NCBI GenBank assembly: GCA_024224995.1
Contig: JAAENB010000610.1
Span: 1 to 25,387 of the forward strand
Origin: a bacterium
GTDB taxonomy: Bacteria > Spirochaetota > UBA4802 > UBA5550
Direction: 5' to 3'
DNA: 25,387 nucleotides
Shown: positions 14,843 to 23,416 of the stretch, in pieces
Layout: every line of letters starts with the position of its first letter
How positions within the stretch are numbered: the stretch's first letter is position 1
The notes under the pieces: model-generated
Database searches by the model: none
Told to the model about the DNA's origin: nothing
Seen by the model: only the letters and a program-made list of their open reading frames with translations
Position numbers and translations under genes: made by a program

Positions 14843-15523
14843 ATGCCCGATAAACTTCCAACAGGAGCCATTTTACAGAGAGACAAAGAAACCTACGCAA
14901 TAGTCCCAAGAACCCCCGTAGGATTATTAACCGCCCATCACCTGGAAAACATCGCAGGAGTAGTACGCAAGTACGATATCCCAATAATAAAAATTACATC
15001 GGGACAGCGCTTTGCCTTAGTAGGAGTAAAAGAAAATGATGTCGATAATATCTGGAAAGATCTGGAAATGGAACCGGGAAAAGCAAAGGGTTCGGAGCTC
15101 TGTCTTCATTATGTGCAGGCCTGCCCCGGAACCGAAGTATGCAAATTCGGGATACAGGATTCCTTAGGAATGGGAACTGAGATAGAGAAGTTATTTTCCG
15201 GAGTAGACCTTGCTGCAAAAGTTAAAATAGGAGTATCGGGATGTCCGTTTTGCTGTGGGGAAAGCTTTGTCAGGGATATAGGCGTGGTAGGAAAGAAAAA
15301 AGGCTGGACCTTAATAGTGGGAGGAAACTCCGCCCGAAGGGCTCGCATAGGGGATGTACTTGAAGAAGATTTACCCGGTGAGGAGGTTATCAGACTGATT
15401 AAACGATTCTTCGAATACTATACCGAGCATGCGCGGAAAAAAGAACGAACAGCAAGGTTTATTGAAAGAGTGGGCATTGACGAAGTTAAAGAAGCAGTGC
15501 TTGGCAAAGCAAAGGATCAATAA
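14843..15523 (+). CDS. Minimal sulfite/nitrite reductase-like Fe-S protein
   Basis: 226 aa with the core of the nitrite/sulfite reductase superfamily: an N-terminal ferredoxin-like half domain (about 1-75; VPRTPVGLL ... KITSGQRFALVG) and the 4Fe-4S/siroheme region with C94-x5-C100 and C134-x3-C138 (ACPGTEVC and GCPFCC). Full assimilatory enzymes hold two such units and exceed 500 aa, so this is a stand-alone half, like the small Dsr-like proteins of anaerobes. The substrate is unknown. The ATG at 14843 has GGAGA six to ten bases before it; the ATG at 14831 overlaps that site and is less likely. The next gene starts two bases after its stop. A siroheme cofactor is plausible from the motif but not proven. 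Confidence 0.8.
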   Translation: MPDKLPTGAILQRDKETYAIVPRTPVGLLTAHHLENIAGVVRKYDIPIIKITSGQRFALVGVKENDVDNIWKDLEMEPGKAKGSELCLHYVQACPGTEVCKFGIQDSLGMGTEIEKLFSGVDLAAKVKIGVSGCPFCCGESFVRDIGVVGKKKGWTLIVGGNSARRARIGDVLEEDLPGEEVIRLIKRFFEYYTEHARKKERTARFIERVGIDEVKEAVLGKAKDQ

Positions 15524-15525
15524 CA

Positions 15526-16485
15526 ATGAAAGGGAATAAGGGAGATAATCAGATTGATAAACAGGTTCTTGAATGGCTCCTTGCGGGAGATGTATCGATT
15601 CAATACCAGGTTCACCGCGACCTGCTCCATGCCGATAAAATCCACTTAAGAAAACGGATAGAAAAAGAAGGCTGGGGAGCGGAATTTCTTTCCCGCCGGA
15701 GTAAGAACGGTCATTGGGGACGGGCATTTTATCAACCTAAATGGATATCGTCCCACTATACCCTGCTCGATTTAAAGAATCTGGGAATTATGCCGGAGAA
15801 CAAACTCATAAAAGAGACTCTGGAAATAATTTTTAAAAATGAGAAACTAGACGATGGCGGAATAAGTCCAAGAGGGTCAATTAAGGAAAGTGATGTTTGT
15901 ATCAACGGGATGGTATTAAATTACGCGTCATATTTTGGATTTCCGGAAAAAGAATTGGAATCGGTAATTGATTTTTTACTCTCGCAGCAGATGCAGGATG
16001 GGGGCTTTAACTGCTTTTCAAACAGGAAGGGAGCAACGCATAGTTCATTACATACAACTGTTTCTGTTTGCGAGGGAATTCTTGAGTACGCAAGCAACGG
16101 CTATACCTACCGCTTAAAAGAACTAAAAAAAGCTGAACAGGAAAGCAGGGAGTTTATTCTTCAGCACCGCTTATTTAAATCGGATAAAACAGGAAAGATA
16201 ATAAGAAAAAACATGCTCATGCTCTCCTATCCCTCAAGATGGTATTATGATATTCTACGAGCCCTTGATTATTTTCAACTCGCCGGAGTAAAGTACGACA
16301 GCAGGATGGATGACGCCATAGCGGTTTTATTTAAAAAGATGCGGAAGGATAACAAGTGGCCGGTTCAGGCCAGGCATCCGGGGGAAACACATTTTGATAT
16401 GGAAAAGACCGGGGAAGCGAGTCGATGGAATACTTTGCGGGTGCTGCGGGTTTTAGGTTTTTTCAAGATAACTGAAAAAAATTAG
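15526..16485 (+). CDS. Prenyltransferase/squalene-cyclase-like alpha/alpha-toroid protein
   Basis: 319 aa with repeated helical segments typical of the terpenoid cyclase/prenyltransferase toroid: WISSHYTLLDLKNLG, FLLSQQMQDGGFNCF and RWYYDILRALDYF, plus Gly/Trp/Phe-rich turns such as DGGFNCF and NGHWGRAF similar to QW repeats. No DxDD protonation motif is seen, so squalene cyclisation itself is unlikely. No signal peptide. The ATG follows the previous stop by two bases, with AAAGGA upstream in the end of that gene, so the protein is made together with the Fe-S reductase-like protein. The pair hints at a redox or modification step on a shared substrate; that is an inference. Confidence 0.72.
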   Translation: MKGNKGDNQIDKQVLEWLLAGDVSIQYQVHRDLLHADKIHLRKRIEKEGWGAEFLSRRSKNGHWGRAFYQPKWISSHYTLLDLKNLGIMPENKLIKETLEIIFKNEKLDDGGISPRGSIKESDVCINGMVLNYASYFGFPEKELESVIDFLLSQQMQDGGFNCFSNRKGATHSSLHTTVSVCEGILEYASNGYTYRLKELKKAEQESREFILQHRLFKSDKTGKIIRKNMLMLSYPSRWYYDILRALDYFQLAGVKYDSRMDDAIAVLFKKMRKDNKWPVQARHPGETHFDMEKTGEASRWNTLRVLRVLGFFKITEKN

Positions 16486-16547
16486 TTGATGTTTACAGGT
16501 GTTATTTTGAAGCTGGGATATGTAAAAAAGCAATAAGGTGGTTTTCC

Positions 16548-18062
16548 ATGACAATTAAGAAGAAGTATATTTTGTTAATCGTTCTTTTCCTGGTATTTCC
16601 ATTATTGCAAGAATTGAGTGGTGATCAGGGTCTTCATGAAAGGATAATGCAGCTAAAATATTTGAAAAGAGATAAGGATATTTGTCGTCAGCATGAACTT
16701 AATAAAGAGCTTAAAAACCTTGGTGAACGTATTGAGTGGCTTCAATTTAGCGGATATTATAAATCTCCACAGAAGGCACCTTCCAGTTTTCCGGTTCCAA
16801 AAGATACTTATTTTATTGAAATTGCAGGTCCTGCTGGAAACATTTCCAACAACCTGGCAAGATACATAAGAATAGGAGTTGAATCAAATAATTTTCATCC
16901 TCTTTATTATGATTTTATAAAGAACATTAGAATTGTCAAACCTGGCGAGTGGGTAGTTGGTCCGATAAATGTTGATGAACCGCTATCTTCAATTCAAGAA
17001 GAAAATACAAAAAGAACTCAGGAGGCAAAAAGATTTTGCGTGCGACAGAACCTGCCGGTAAGGTATTCTTTAGTCAATGATGCAGAGTTCTACCCTAAAA
17101 TATATGGACCGGGAGATACTGTTACGAATTATCAATTGGTTAAAAGATGTATTCTAAAAGGGGATGAGAATTCAGGATATACAAATGCCCATTATTTAGG
17201 TAATGGTTTATGGTATCGTGATCTATGGTCTTGTGACCTTCATGATCTTTTAACAAAAAGATACCCGGGCAAGGTTTGTGTTTGGCTAAACTGCGGTAAT
17301 AATAGCACCGGAGAATTTAGAGGAGTGACATGGAAAGCAGGAAATGATGACTCTATATTCCAGGGATTTGAATACTCAAAAGATGAAGCGGCGGAAGAGA
17401 GATTGGTAATGGACTTGATCCATTATAAGGAACTGAACGGAGAGCTGAAAGAGCTTGGAGGAAGAATTGACTGGGTAGCCTTTGGCGGTCATGGACGTAT
17501 TCATAATGAAGCGCCTGTTGAATACGAAATTCCTGAGAATACGTATTTTATTCAATTGGTTCCTCCAGGGTGTGCGATATCTGACAAGGTATCAGGAGAA
17601 ATAGAAAACTACATCGAACGTGATATGTTGGCTTCAATCGATTATGACTTAAGAAAAATGATATTTCATGGAATAGTAAAAGAGACTACCCTGCCTCAAT
17701 ATAGAGCGCCGGTAGAAGGCAAGAGTTTATCTGAAGAAGAAAGAAAAGAATTCAATAAAATACTTCTAGAAAAATCGCCGGCCGAATATGAAAAGCTTGT
17801 GAGGAGAGGTGAATACCCAAAAATCTTTGGGCCTGGAGAAACCGTTTTAAATCTAAGGTTATATCGTGCGGGAAGAGATTTGCCTGGGCTCAGGCATAAT
17901 TCTCCTCGGTTTGTTAGAACGTATTCGATGGAGTTTAGGGAAAGAACAATGGGCAAGCCAATATGTAATGAAGAGTATTGTTTGCTTAGTGATCTTCTGG
18001 AGAGACACAAGGGGAAAGTTTGCGTTTGGACATCCTGCGCGTCAGGGTATTTGCCTGATTAG
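16548..18062 (+). CDS. Exported protein with two tandem domains, possible Stv/caspase-like fold
   Basis: 504 aa with a clear Sec signal peptide (KKKYILLIVLFLVFPLLQ). Two copies of one domain follow, about residues 46-260 and 290-504. Each shows L.ELK.LG.RI.W, then P..TYFI....P.....S, later YPKI.GPG.TV.N..L, and ends GKVCVW..C. In copy 2 the first block reads FGGHGR (H315) and the last VWTSCASG (C497), a His/Cys pair reminiscent of cysteine peptidase-like folds and of the Stv putative-adhesin domain. In copy 1 the His position reads FSGYYK, while C249 is kept. Copy 1 therefore looks non-catalytic. AAGGTGG stands before the ATG. The domain name is my recollection of the motif pattern, not a search result. 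Likely periplasmic or secreted. Confidence 0.65.
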   Translation: MTIKKKYILLIVLFLVFPLLQELSGDQGLHERIMQLKYLKRDKDICRQHELNKELKNLGERIEWLQFSGYYKSPQKAPSSFPVPKDTYFIEIAGPAGNISNNLARYIRIGVESNNFHPLYYDFIKNIRIVKPGEWVVGPINVDEPLSSIQEENTKRTQEAKRFCVRQNLPVRYSLVNDAEFYPKIYGPGDTVTNYQLVKRCILKGDENSGYTNAHYLGNGLWYRDLWSCDLHDLLTKRYPGKVCVWLNCGNNSTGEFRGVTWKAGNDDSIFQGFEYSKDEAAEERLVMDLIHYKELNGELKELGGRIDWVAFGGHGRIHNEAPVEYEIPENTYFIQLVPPGCAISDKVSGEIENYIERDMLASIDYDLRKMIFHGIVKETTLPQYRAPVEGKSLSEEERKEFNKILLEKSPAEYEKLVRRGEYPKIFGPGETVLNLRLYRAGRDLPGLRHNSPRFVRTYSMEFRERTMGKPICNEEYCLLSDLLERHKGKVCVWTSCASGYLPD

Positions 18063-18067
18063 TTCAT

Positions 18068-18459
18068 CAAAAGAGTTCCTTGAGAGCATTGGACCCGGCG
18101 AAGCCGGGAAAATATAGGTCAGAAACTGTTTATAGAAATAGATCGGTTTCAGCATGGGGCTGCCCGGGGGTGAATCCCCGGGCTACATGACTACACCCCT
18201 CCGGGGTGTTTCCGGTATGGGACCGAACCGCCCCGCAGGGCATTGATTGATCATTGGTTGAAGCTGACCCAGGACAGAATAGCCCCAGCGGGGCGACGTG
18301 TTGTAGCTCGGGGTTTCAACCCCGTGGACAGAGCAGAGCCCCGGGTAAGATCCCCGGAAAAAGACCCTATTTAAAAAGAGTTTCTTGAGAGTGCTGACCC
18401 GGGACAAAACCACCCCTATCGGAGGGGTGGTGTCATGTAGCTCGGGGTTTCAACCCCGT
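18068..18459. repeat. Array of G+C-rich hairpin repeats (gene-free 18063-18507)
   Basis: This gap has no credible gene. It holds five hairpins: arms GCCCGGGG/CCCCGGGC (18162-18183), ACACCCC/GGGGTGT (18193-18209), GCCCC/GGGGC (about 18283-18297), and CCACCCCT/AGGGGTGG (18410-18430), plus the exact 21-base unit ending in 'caaccccgt' at 18305-18325 and 18439-18459. Larger direct repeats also occur: AAGAGTTCCTTGAGAG near 18070 versus AAGAGTTTCTTGAGAG near 18375, each followed by a 'GACCCGG' segment. It looks like nested or repeated insertion of one dispersed intergenic repeat. Related hairpin near 2024. Confidence 0.7.
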
Positions 18460-18507
18460 AAGACAGAGCATGGCCTTTGGCTCCGCTCAGCCCGTGTGCG
18501 CCCGAAT

Positions 18508-19284
18508 TTAGTTGCTGGTATATTTGATTATGAAATTAACAGCGGCATTTACCGGCCGTGTTTCCGAACCGCCGGTGTCTGCGATTCTGTCGGGATACCA
18601 TCCCAGGCCACTACTGTCAGTACCAACACCGTTTTGATACCCTGTAGCTAAAGTGCCGTCACCGGTAAGACGAAGATTATGGGAATGCGATTCCAATTCA
18701 TCAACCTGGTAGGTTCCCACTGTTGCTCCTGTATTTCCACCTGTATACAGGTTATAACGGGTTCCGGCATTGGGATCAGTTGACGCGGAAGAATCAACTC
18801 CTCTCAGGAATCGACCCGTAAGATTGGGCAGGTTAAAAGACGAAGCATCGGCTGTTCCCCAGGCCGACCCAATAGCGGAATAGAGTTCACTAAAGGTGCT
18901 GCGTGAGCGCGAAGAACCATCACAAAGGAGCCATCCTTCAGGAACGCTGCTCCCCCCGAAAGGAACAATGGTGCCAACAGGAGAGGCGGTTAGAAAAAGC
19001 CGGTTAATGCCTGTTTCATTATTTGAAATGGCAGTGCTATTTGTACTGACAGCGGCATTAATTGAATCAATTTGAGTCTGTAAACTACCGGAAGAACCGG
19101 ATTGTGATGATTTTAAGCTGTCCAGTTCACTTTGAAGGGTGTTCAATTTTGAGTACATATCAGAAAAACTGAATTGAGTTTCCGATGAATCATCGGAAGA
19201 TGATGTAGAAGTAAGACCGGCTTCACATCCCGTAAAGATGAGAATTCCGGAAACGATAAAGAGCAAAAGCATTTTTTTAGACAT
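18508..19284 (-). CDS. Lipoprotein with a phage tail-collar domain
   Basis: 258 aa. Signal peptide with lipobox IFTGC (C20), then a Ser-rich linker (TSTSSSDDSS), a coiled coil with heptads (about 40-95; MYSKLNTLQSELDSLKSS and SIN...STNSTAIS), and a tail-collar domain starting at PVGTIVPFGG. That domain includes VPEGWLLCDG, FSELYSAIG and LPNLTGRFLRG, the standard collar motifs, and ends with AVNFIIKY. GGAGG stands before the ATG at 19284. Phage collar proteins sit in virions and have no lipobox, so this is a domain used on the cell surface, likely as a trimeric stalk given the coiled coil. There is no other phage gene around it. Confidence 0.85.
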   Translation of the reverse strand: MSKKMLLLFIVSGILIFTGCEAGLTSTSSSDDSSETQFSFSDMYSKLNTLQSELDSLKSSQSGSSGSLQTQIDSINAAVSTNSTAISNNETGINRLFLTASPVGTIVPFGGSSVPEGWLLCDGSSRSRSTFSELYSAIGSAWGTADASSFNLPNLTGRFLRGVDSSASTDPNAGTRYNLYTGGNTGATVGTYQVDELESHSHNLRLTGDGTLATGYQNGVGTDSSGLGWYPDRIADTGGSETRPVNAAVNFIIKYTSN

Positions 19285-19457
19285 ATAGTCCTCCAGTAAT
19301 TATTAATAGTATAGTAACAACCCGTTACTTAAATTGAGATGGGAAAATAGATTAAACAATGTAGTCTTTTTCAGGGACGCGAGAATCGTAATTGTTTTTT
19401 GTATAAATTGAAAATAATGATTTTTTTGCGGATCGTCAACTCTATTGGTAAAAAAAA

Positions 19458-20705
19458 TTACACAACGATTTTATTCCTGCCCGATTCTTTAGCCTGGTAA
19501 AGCTTTTGATCCGCTTCCCGGACCATTTTTTCAAGGCTGTCCATTTTCTCCTGGCAGAGACCAATGCTTACGGTAATGTTAAAATCGAGCTCGTTGGTTT
19601 TATAATTTATTTTTTCGATCTTTTCGCGCAGTCTTTCAAAGATAGTGAAGCTCTCATCCGGGTCCATATTGTAGGCCAGGACGCAGAACTCTTCACCGCC
19701 AAAGCGGGAAACCACATCCGATTTCCGGAATGACGTGTTTATGCTTTCGGCTGTTTTTTGGAGGACAATATCGCCGAATTTATGGCCATAGGTGTCATTA
19801 ACCTTTTTAAAAAAGTCAATATCTATCATGGCAACGGTCAGGGGTTCTTCGGACCGGAGGCTGGAGTTGTAGATCTTGGGAGCCACCTCGAAAAAATATC
19901 TCCTGTTGGGGATCTGGGTCAGGGAATCGGTGAGGGTAAGTTTTTTGATTTTCTGGTATTGTTCAACAATTTTAATGTTCTGCGATACCCGGCAATAGAG
20001 CTGTTCACTAATAAAGGGTTTTGATATAAAATCATTGGCGCCGTGTTTGATGAACTGGACCGACAGTTTGTGATTTCCCAGGGTGGAGAGCCCAATGACC
20101 GCCACTTCATTCATGGTATAGAGGTGGCGAATGTTCCTGGTGAGTTCAAAGCCGTCCATGTCGGGCATATTATAATCGGCTAATACCAGGTGAATGCCGG
20201 GGTCGGATCGAATAAGACGCAGGGCTTCATCCCCGTTGTCGCATTCAAGCATGGTATATTTATGCAGCTCAAGCAGGCGGCGCAGGTGAGTGCGGCCGGT
20301 GCGGGAGTCATCAACAATAAGGATCTTAACGTTCTTATTGTTGATGAGGCGGCCCGTAAGATCGGAAATATATTCCAGGGTATGAGGCCCTTCTTTGACA
20401 ACATAATCAACCACGTGTTTTGTCCAGATGAATTCCTGAACTTCATCGGACCATTGAGCAGTCATTACAACAGTAGGGATTTTCTTTTCCAGTGCCAGGT
20501 CAATGGTTTCCCCTTTTTCAGAATCGGGTAAAAAGAGATCAACCAGGGCAACAGCAATATTCATTTCGGGATTGTTCAGTATTTCAACAGCTTCGGCATA
20601 AGTCTGCGCCAGCACCAGGTCGATATCGAGGTCGGCCGTCAACTGGATCGACAGGGAGTAGGCAAATGTTTCGCTGTCTTCTACTATGAGAACTAATGGT
20701 TTCAT
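19458..20705 (-). CDS. REC-REC-GGDEF response regulator, diguanylate cyclase
   Basis: 415 aa in PleD-like order: receiver 1 (about 1-120, phospho-acceptor D56 in LVDLFLPD, K104), receiver 2 (about 126-245, D132/D133 acidic pocket, D177 in LADYNMPD, SKPF lysine), then GGDEF. The catalytic loop is GGEEF (336-340), and RKSD at 327-330 lies five residues before it, the I-site position for product inhibition. It should make c-di-GMP when phosphorylated and be shut off by its product. NRRYFFEV, DIDFFKKVNDTYGH and SIGLC are all present, so it is likely active. No sensor kinase gene is in the window. A separate gene from the collar lipoprotein (173-base gap). Confidence 0.93.
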   Translation of the reverse strand: MKPLVLIVEDSETFAYSLSIQLTADLDIDLVLAQTYAEAVEILNNPEMNIAVALVDLFLPDSEKGETIDLALEKKIPTVVMTAQWSDEVQEFIWTKHVVDYVVKEGPHTLEYISDLTGRLINNKNVKILIVDDSRTGRTHLRRLLELHKYTMLECDNGDEALRLIRSDPGIHLVLADYNMPDMDGFELTRNIRHLYTMNEVAVIGLSTLGNHKLSVQFIKHGANDFISKPFISEQLYCRVSQNIKIVEQYQKIKKLTLTDSLTQIPNRRYFFEVAPKIYNSSLRSEEPLTVAMIDIDFFKKVNDTYGHKFGDIVLQKTAESINTSFRKSDVVSRFGGEEFCVLAYNMDPDESFTIFERLREKIEKINYKTNELDFNITVSIGLCQEKMDSLEKMVREADQKLYQAKESGRNKIVV

Positions 20706-20823
20706 AGGTGCGTATGTACCTGTATGATCCGGTTATTGCTGTCACTCATTTAACGAATGGCGTTTGGCTTACAGAGTATATTTATACCTTTAAATAGGGG
20801 GGGTGTCAAATGGTTTTTCTTTT

Positions 20824-21936
20824 TTAATTTCGAGAAATACTATCGAAATTAAACGAGCCTTTTCCAAAGAGGATAACCTGTAGTAAAATAGCGTAACAGA
20901 TCATGGTAATAATCGCAAAAACGATATAGTAATTTCCCAGGGGGCCCAGCATCAGAATGGTACCCCAGTGAAGCAGCACAATCCACCTGGAGTCGAGCTT
21001 GATGGGGAAATCGTGGTAGCGGCAAATAACCGAAAGTCCCATGAGGTTCCACCCGTAGAGAGAAGCAAAGGAATGGACCCGCAGCACCAGCTTTGCAATA
21101 TCTTTGGTGTAAACTCCCATAAACTCAATAACAATATAGGCGATTCCCGTAACTGCGGTAACAAGAAGAAATCCCAATCCCGAAATTAAAAATACTTTTT
21201 GCTGTGTATCAATGGCATATTTCTTAAAGAGATAAAGTATGGTAATAACCGCGGCGAAAAGAACGGCAGTAACAAACATCTGGGGGACCAGCTTTTCAAA
21301 CAGGATAAACATAAAAAAGATTATCACCCCCAAATTAATAAACCAAAAACACATATCTTTCAGGAACGAAATAAGCTTGCTGATATGTTTTTTCAGGTCA
21401 CCAAAAATAACCGACATGGTGATGAGAGAAACGGGGAAAGAGAAACCGAGAAAGAAGGTGTCGAGCTGAAGTTTTTTCATTGATATGAGCTTAAGATACT
21501 CATTGTTTAAAATAACCAGGGTCGATATAACCAATCCTATAGAAAGACACAAAAGAGATGCCTGGTGAAATTTGTCCCTTACGGAAACCGAAGCTTTAAA
21601 AAAATCCAGGGGAAAAAAACTGAACCGCCTAATCCGTGCAGTTTCAATAATAAGGGCAAGCAGGAGAGATACGGCCATGGCAGGGATGTAGAGCTTTAAG
21701 AATGCCAGTATCGCGTACGATCCCGCCAATATAAAAAAGAGGAACACCATAGGGCTCATGTTTTTTTTGTCTTCGGTAAAATAGAGAATAATGGTACCGC
21801 CGCTGCACAGGTTAAACAAAAATATGTGAAGCCGTTCAAAACTATAGGTCTCACCGGGATAAAAGTGATGCAGAAATCCGAAAAATAATGCCGATAGCAT
21901 GGTTAATAATAAAACTGCTTTAAATTTATTGCTCAT
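20824..21936 (-). CDS. Polytopic membrane protein, unknown
   Basis: 370 aa with roughly ten hydrophobic helices spread along the length, short loops and positive residues between them (TARIRR, KKHISK). Motif-like parts near the C-terminus are VLRVHSFASLYGWNLMGL and VLLHWGTILMLGPLGNYYIVF; histidines within helices could bind haem or metal, as in some cytochrome-like membrane proteins, but no known family is assigned. The start overlaps the stop of the upstream SRPBCC-epimerase gene by four bases (ATGA), so the two are translated together and may act on the same membrane or lipid substrate. Confidence 0.75.
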   Translation of the reverse strand: MSNKFKAVLLLTMLSALFFGFLHHFYPGETYSFERLHIFLFNLCSGGTIILYFTEDKKNMSPMVFLFFILAGSYAILAFLKLYIPAMAVSLLLALIIETARIRRFSFFPLDFFKASVSVRDKFHQASLLCLSIGLVISTLVILNNEYLKLISMKKLQLDTFFLGFSFPVSLITMSVIFGDLKKHISKLISFLKDMCFWFINLGVIIFFMFILFEKLVPQMFVTAVLFAAVITILYLFKKYAIDTQQKVFLISGLGFLLVTAVTGIAYIVIEFMGVYTKDIAKLVLRVHSFASLYGWNLMGLSVICRYHDFPIKLDSRWIVLLHWGTILMLGPLGNYYIVFAIITMICYAILLQVILFGKGSFNFDSISRN

Positions 21937-23324
21937 TGAATTGACCCTCTCCCCAGAAGATGCAGCAGCGCCTCTTCAAGCTCATCATAATAAAACCGGA
22001 ACCCCGACGCGGCCAGCTTATTTGAACGTACCCGCTGGCTCCGGAGCAGCACCTCTTTTCCCATCTCACCAAAAAACAGCCGGATTAATGAAGCCGGTAC
22101 AACAAAAAAATTAGGACGGCGCAGTACCCACGCAAGGGCAGTGGTAAATTCCGCATTGGTTGCGGGATTAGGCGCAACCAGGTTTACCGGGCCTCTCACT
22201 TCTTTATTCAAAAGAAGATGATGGATCGATCCAATCGTATCATCAATAGTTATCCAGCTTAAATACTGGGTTCCGTTCCCGATCCGGGCGGCAAGACCGG
22301 CACGGGCAGGTTTCATGAGCCGTGCCAGGGCGCCGCCTGCCGGAGTGAGAACCACCCCGGTCCTTAAAAAGATTGTTCGTATTCCTTTTTGTACGGCAGC
22401 AGCGGCCGCGGCTTCCCAGGCGGAACAGACTTCGCAAATAAAACCGCTTCCGGGATTGTTTTTTTCAGAAAGGATACTGTTCCCTCCGTCGCCATAGATC
22501 CCAATTGCCGAAGCCGAAAGGAAAACCTCCGGCGGCGGATTGAGGTTTGCGACGGTGTTTGCCAGCAGGGATGTCGTTTCCGTACGGCTCGCGATAATCC
22601 GTTTTTTCTTTTTCCGGGTCCATCTTCCCCGGGTGATGCTCTCACCCGAAAGATGTATAACCGCGTCAACAGGACCGGGAAGCGGATCAATGATGCCCAA
22701 TGCGGGATCCCAGAAAACTTCATTTTTGCCGGGCCGGGCAGGGCGGCGTACTAAGCGGGTAACCCGGTGACCGCCGGTGGAGAGAAAGGGAATAAGACTT
22801 TTACCAATAAGGCCGCTTCCTCCCGAGATCAGGATATTGAGCGGTTCCCGGTTTGCCGCCGCGCGGTGCCGGGCAATATCTTCTTTCAGGATCCGGTGAC
22901 GGTAGGCGAACATCCGGTCCAGTTTTTTGCGAATAAAATGATTTCCCAACAAATTGCCGGGAAGCCCAAAGGGAAGCCGGTATTCAATCCGGTCTTCAAG
23001 GATACAGCCCGAATTTTCCGCTTCTTCAAACCGGTGCGTATGGCTCCACAGAGCCATGGGACCTTTAACCTGTATGTCCCGGAAGGAACGGTTCTTTTCA
23101 TACCCTTCATGCCGCGCTTCCCAGGTGATTGGAAAAGGCCCGGCCTTTGTTCGCACCCGGTTTATTGCCCCGTTCCCGACCCCGCCGGAACTACAGAGGA
23201 GCCGAACCGGTTCCCAGGGCGGGCTTAACCGTTCCAGGGCTCCGGCCCGTTCATGCCAGGCGAATACTTCCTCAACAGGCGCGTTGATATATGACCGTTT
23301 CACGAATGTATGATTCTTCTTCAT
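21933..23324 (-). CDS. SRPBCC domain fused to NAD-dependent epimerase-like domain (TIGR01777 family)
   Basis: 463 aa. Residues 1-155 form an SRPBCC/cyclase-dehydrase-like domain (FVKRSYINAPVEEVFAWH, PGNLLGNHFIRKKLDRMF). Then comes an atypical SDR with nucleotide loop GGSGLIG at 168-174, followed by HLSGESI, SASAIGIYGD and the TIGR01777-type C-terminal segment (LLRSQRV, KLAASGF). TIGR01777 proteins are usually about 300 aa; fusions with an N-terminal SRPBCC are known. No substrate is established for the family; a hydrophobic ligand is plausible because SRPBCC pockets bind lipids. It is the first gene of a two-gene operon with the membrane protein downstream. The ATG at 23324 has only a weak ribosome site. 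Confidence 0.9.
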   Translation of the reverse strand: MKKNHTFVKRSYINAPVEEVFAWHERAGALERLSPPWEPVRLLCSSGGVGNGAINRVRTKAGPFPITWEARHEGYEKNRSFRDIQVKGPMALWSHTHRFEEAENSGCILEDRIEYRLPFGLPGNLLGNHFIRKKLDRMFAYRHRILKEDIARHRAAANREPLNILISGGSGLIGKSLIPFLSTGGHRVTRLVRRPARPGKNEVFWDPALGIIDPLPGPVDAVIHLSGESITRGRWTRKKKKRIIASRTETTSLLANTVANLNPPPEVFLSASAIGIYGDGGNSILSEKNNPGSGFICEVCSAWEAAAAAAVQKGIRTIFLRTGVVLTPAGGALARLMKPARAGLAARIGNGTQYLSWITIDDTIGSIHHLLLNKEVRGPVNLVAPNPATNAEFTTALAWVLRRPNFFVVPASLIRLFFGEMGKEVLLRSQRVRSNKLAASGFRFYYDELEEALLHLLGRGSIQ

Positions 23325-23381
23325 AGATCGGTACTCTACAGGAAAATGACTGTACAGGTCTACTTTTTTTTAATAAAACCC

Positions 23382-23410
23382 TTGACTTTGACCCAAAACT
23401 ATGTTATATT
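23382..23410 (+). promoter_or_regulatory. Strong sigma-70-like promoter upstream of a structured leader
   Basis: TTGACT (23382-23387), 17-base spacer, TATATT (23405-23410). Transcription would begin near 23417, about 295 bases before the next start codon. A second possible -10 box, TATAAT, is at 23685-23690, close to the gene. Confidence 0.6.
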
Positions 23411-23416
23411 ATATAG

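Noticed and set aside
14843..15523. Complete assimilatory nitrite or sulfite reductase
   Set aside because: Less than half the usual length and only one ferredoxin-like/4Fe-4S unit; it is a minimal family member.
18305..18459. CRISPR-like array from the 21-base units
   Set aside because: Only two exact units, spaced 134 bases apart, with hairpins and duplicated sequence between; no regular spacers and no cas genes.
18508..19284. Prophage tail region
   Set aside because: Only one collar domain, on a protein with a lipobox, and no other phage structural or lysis genes nearby.
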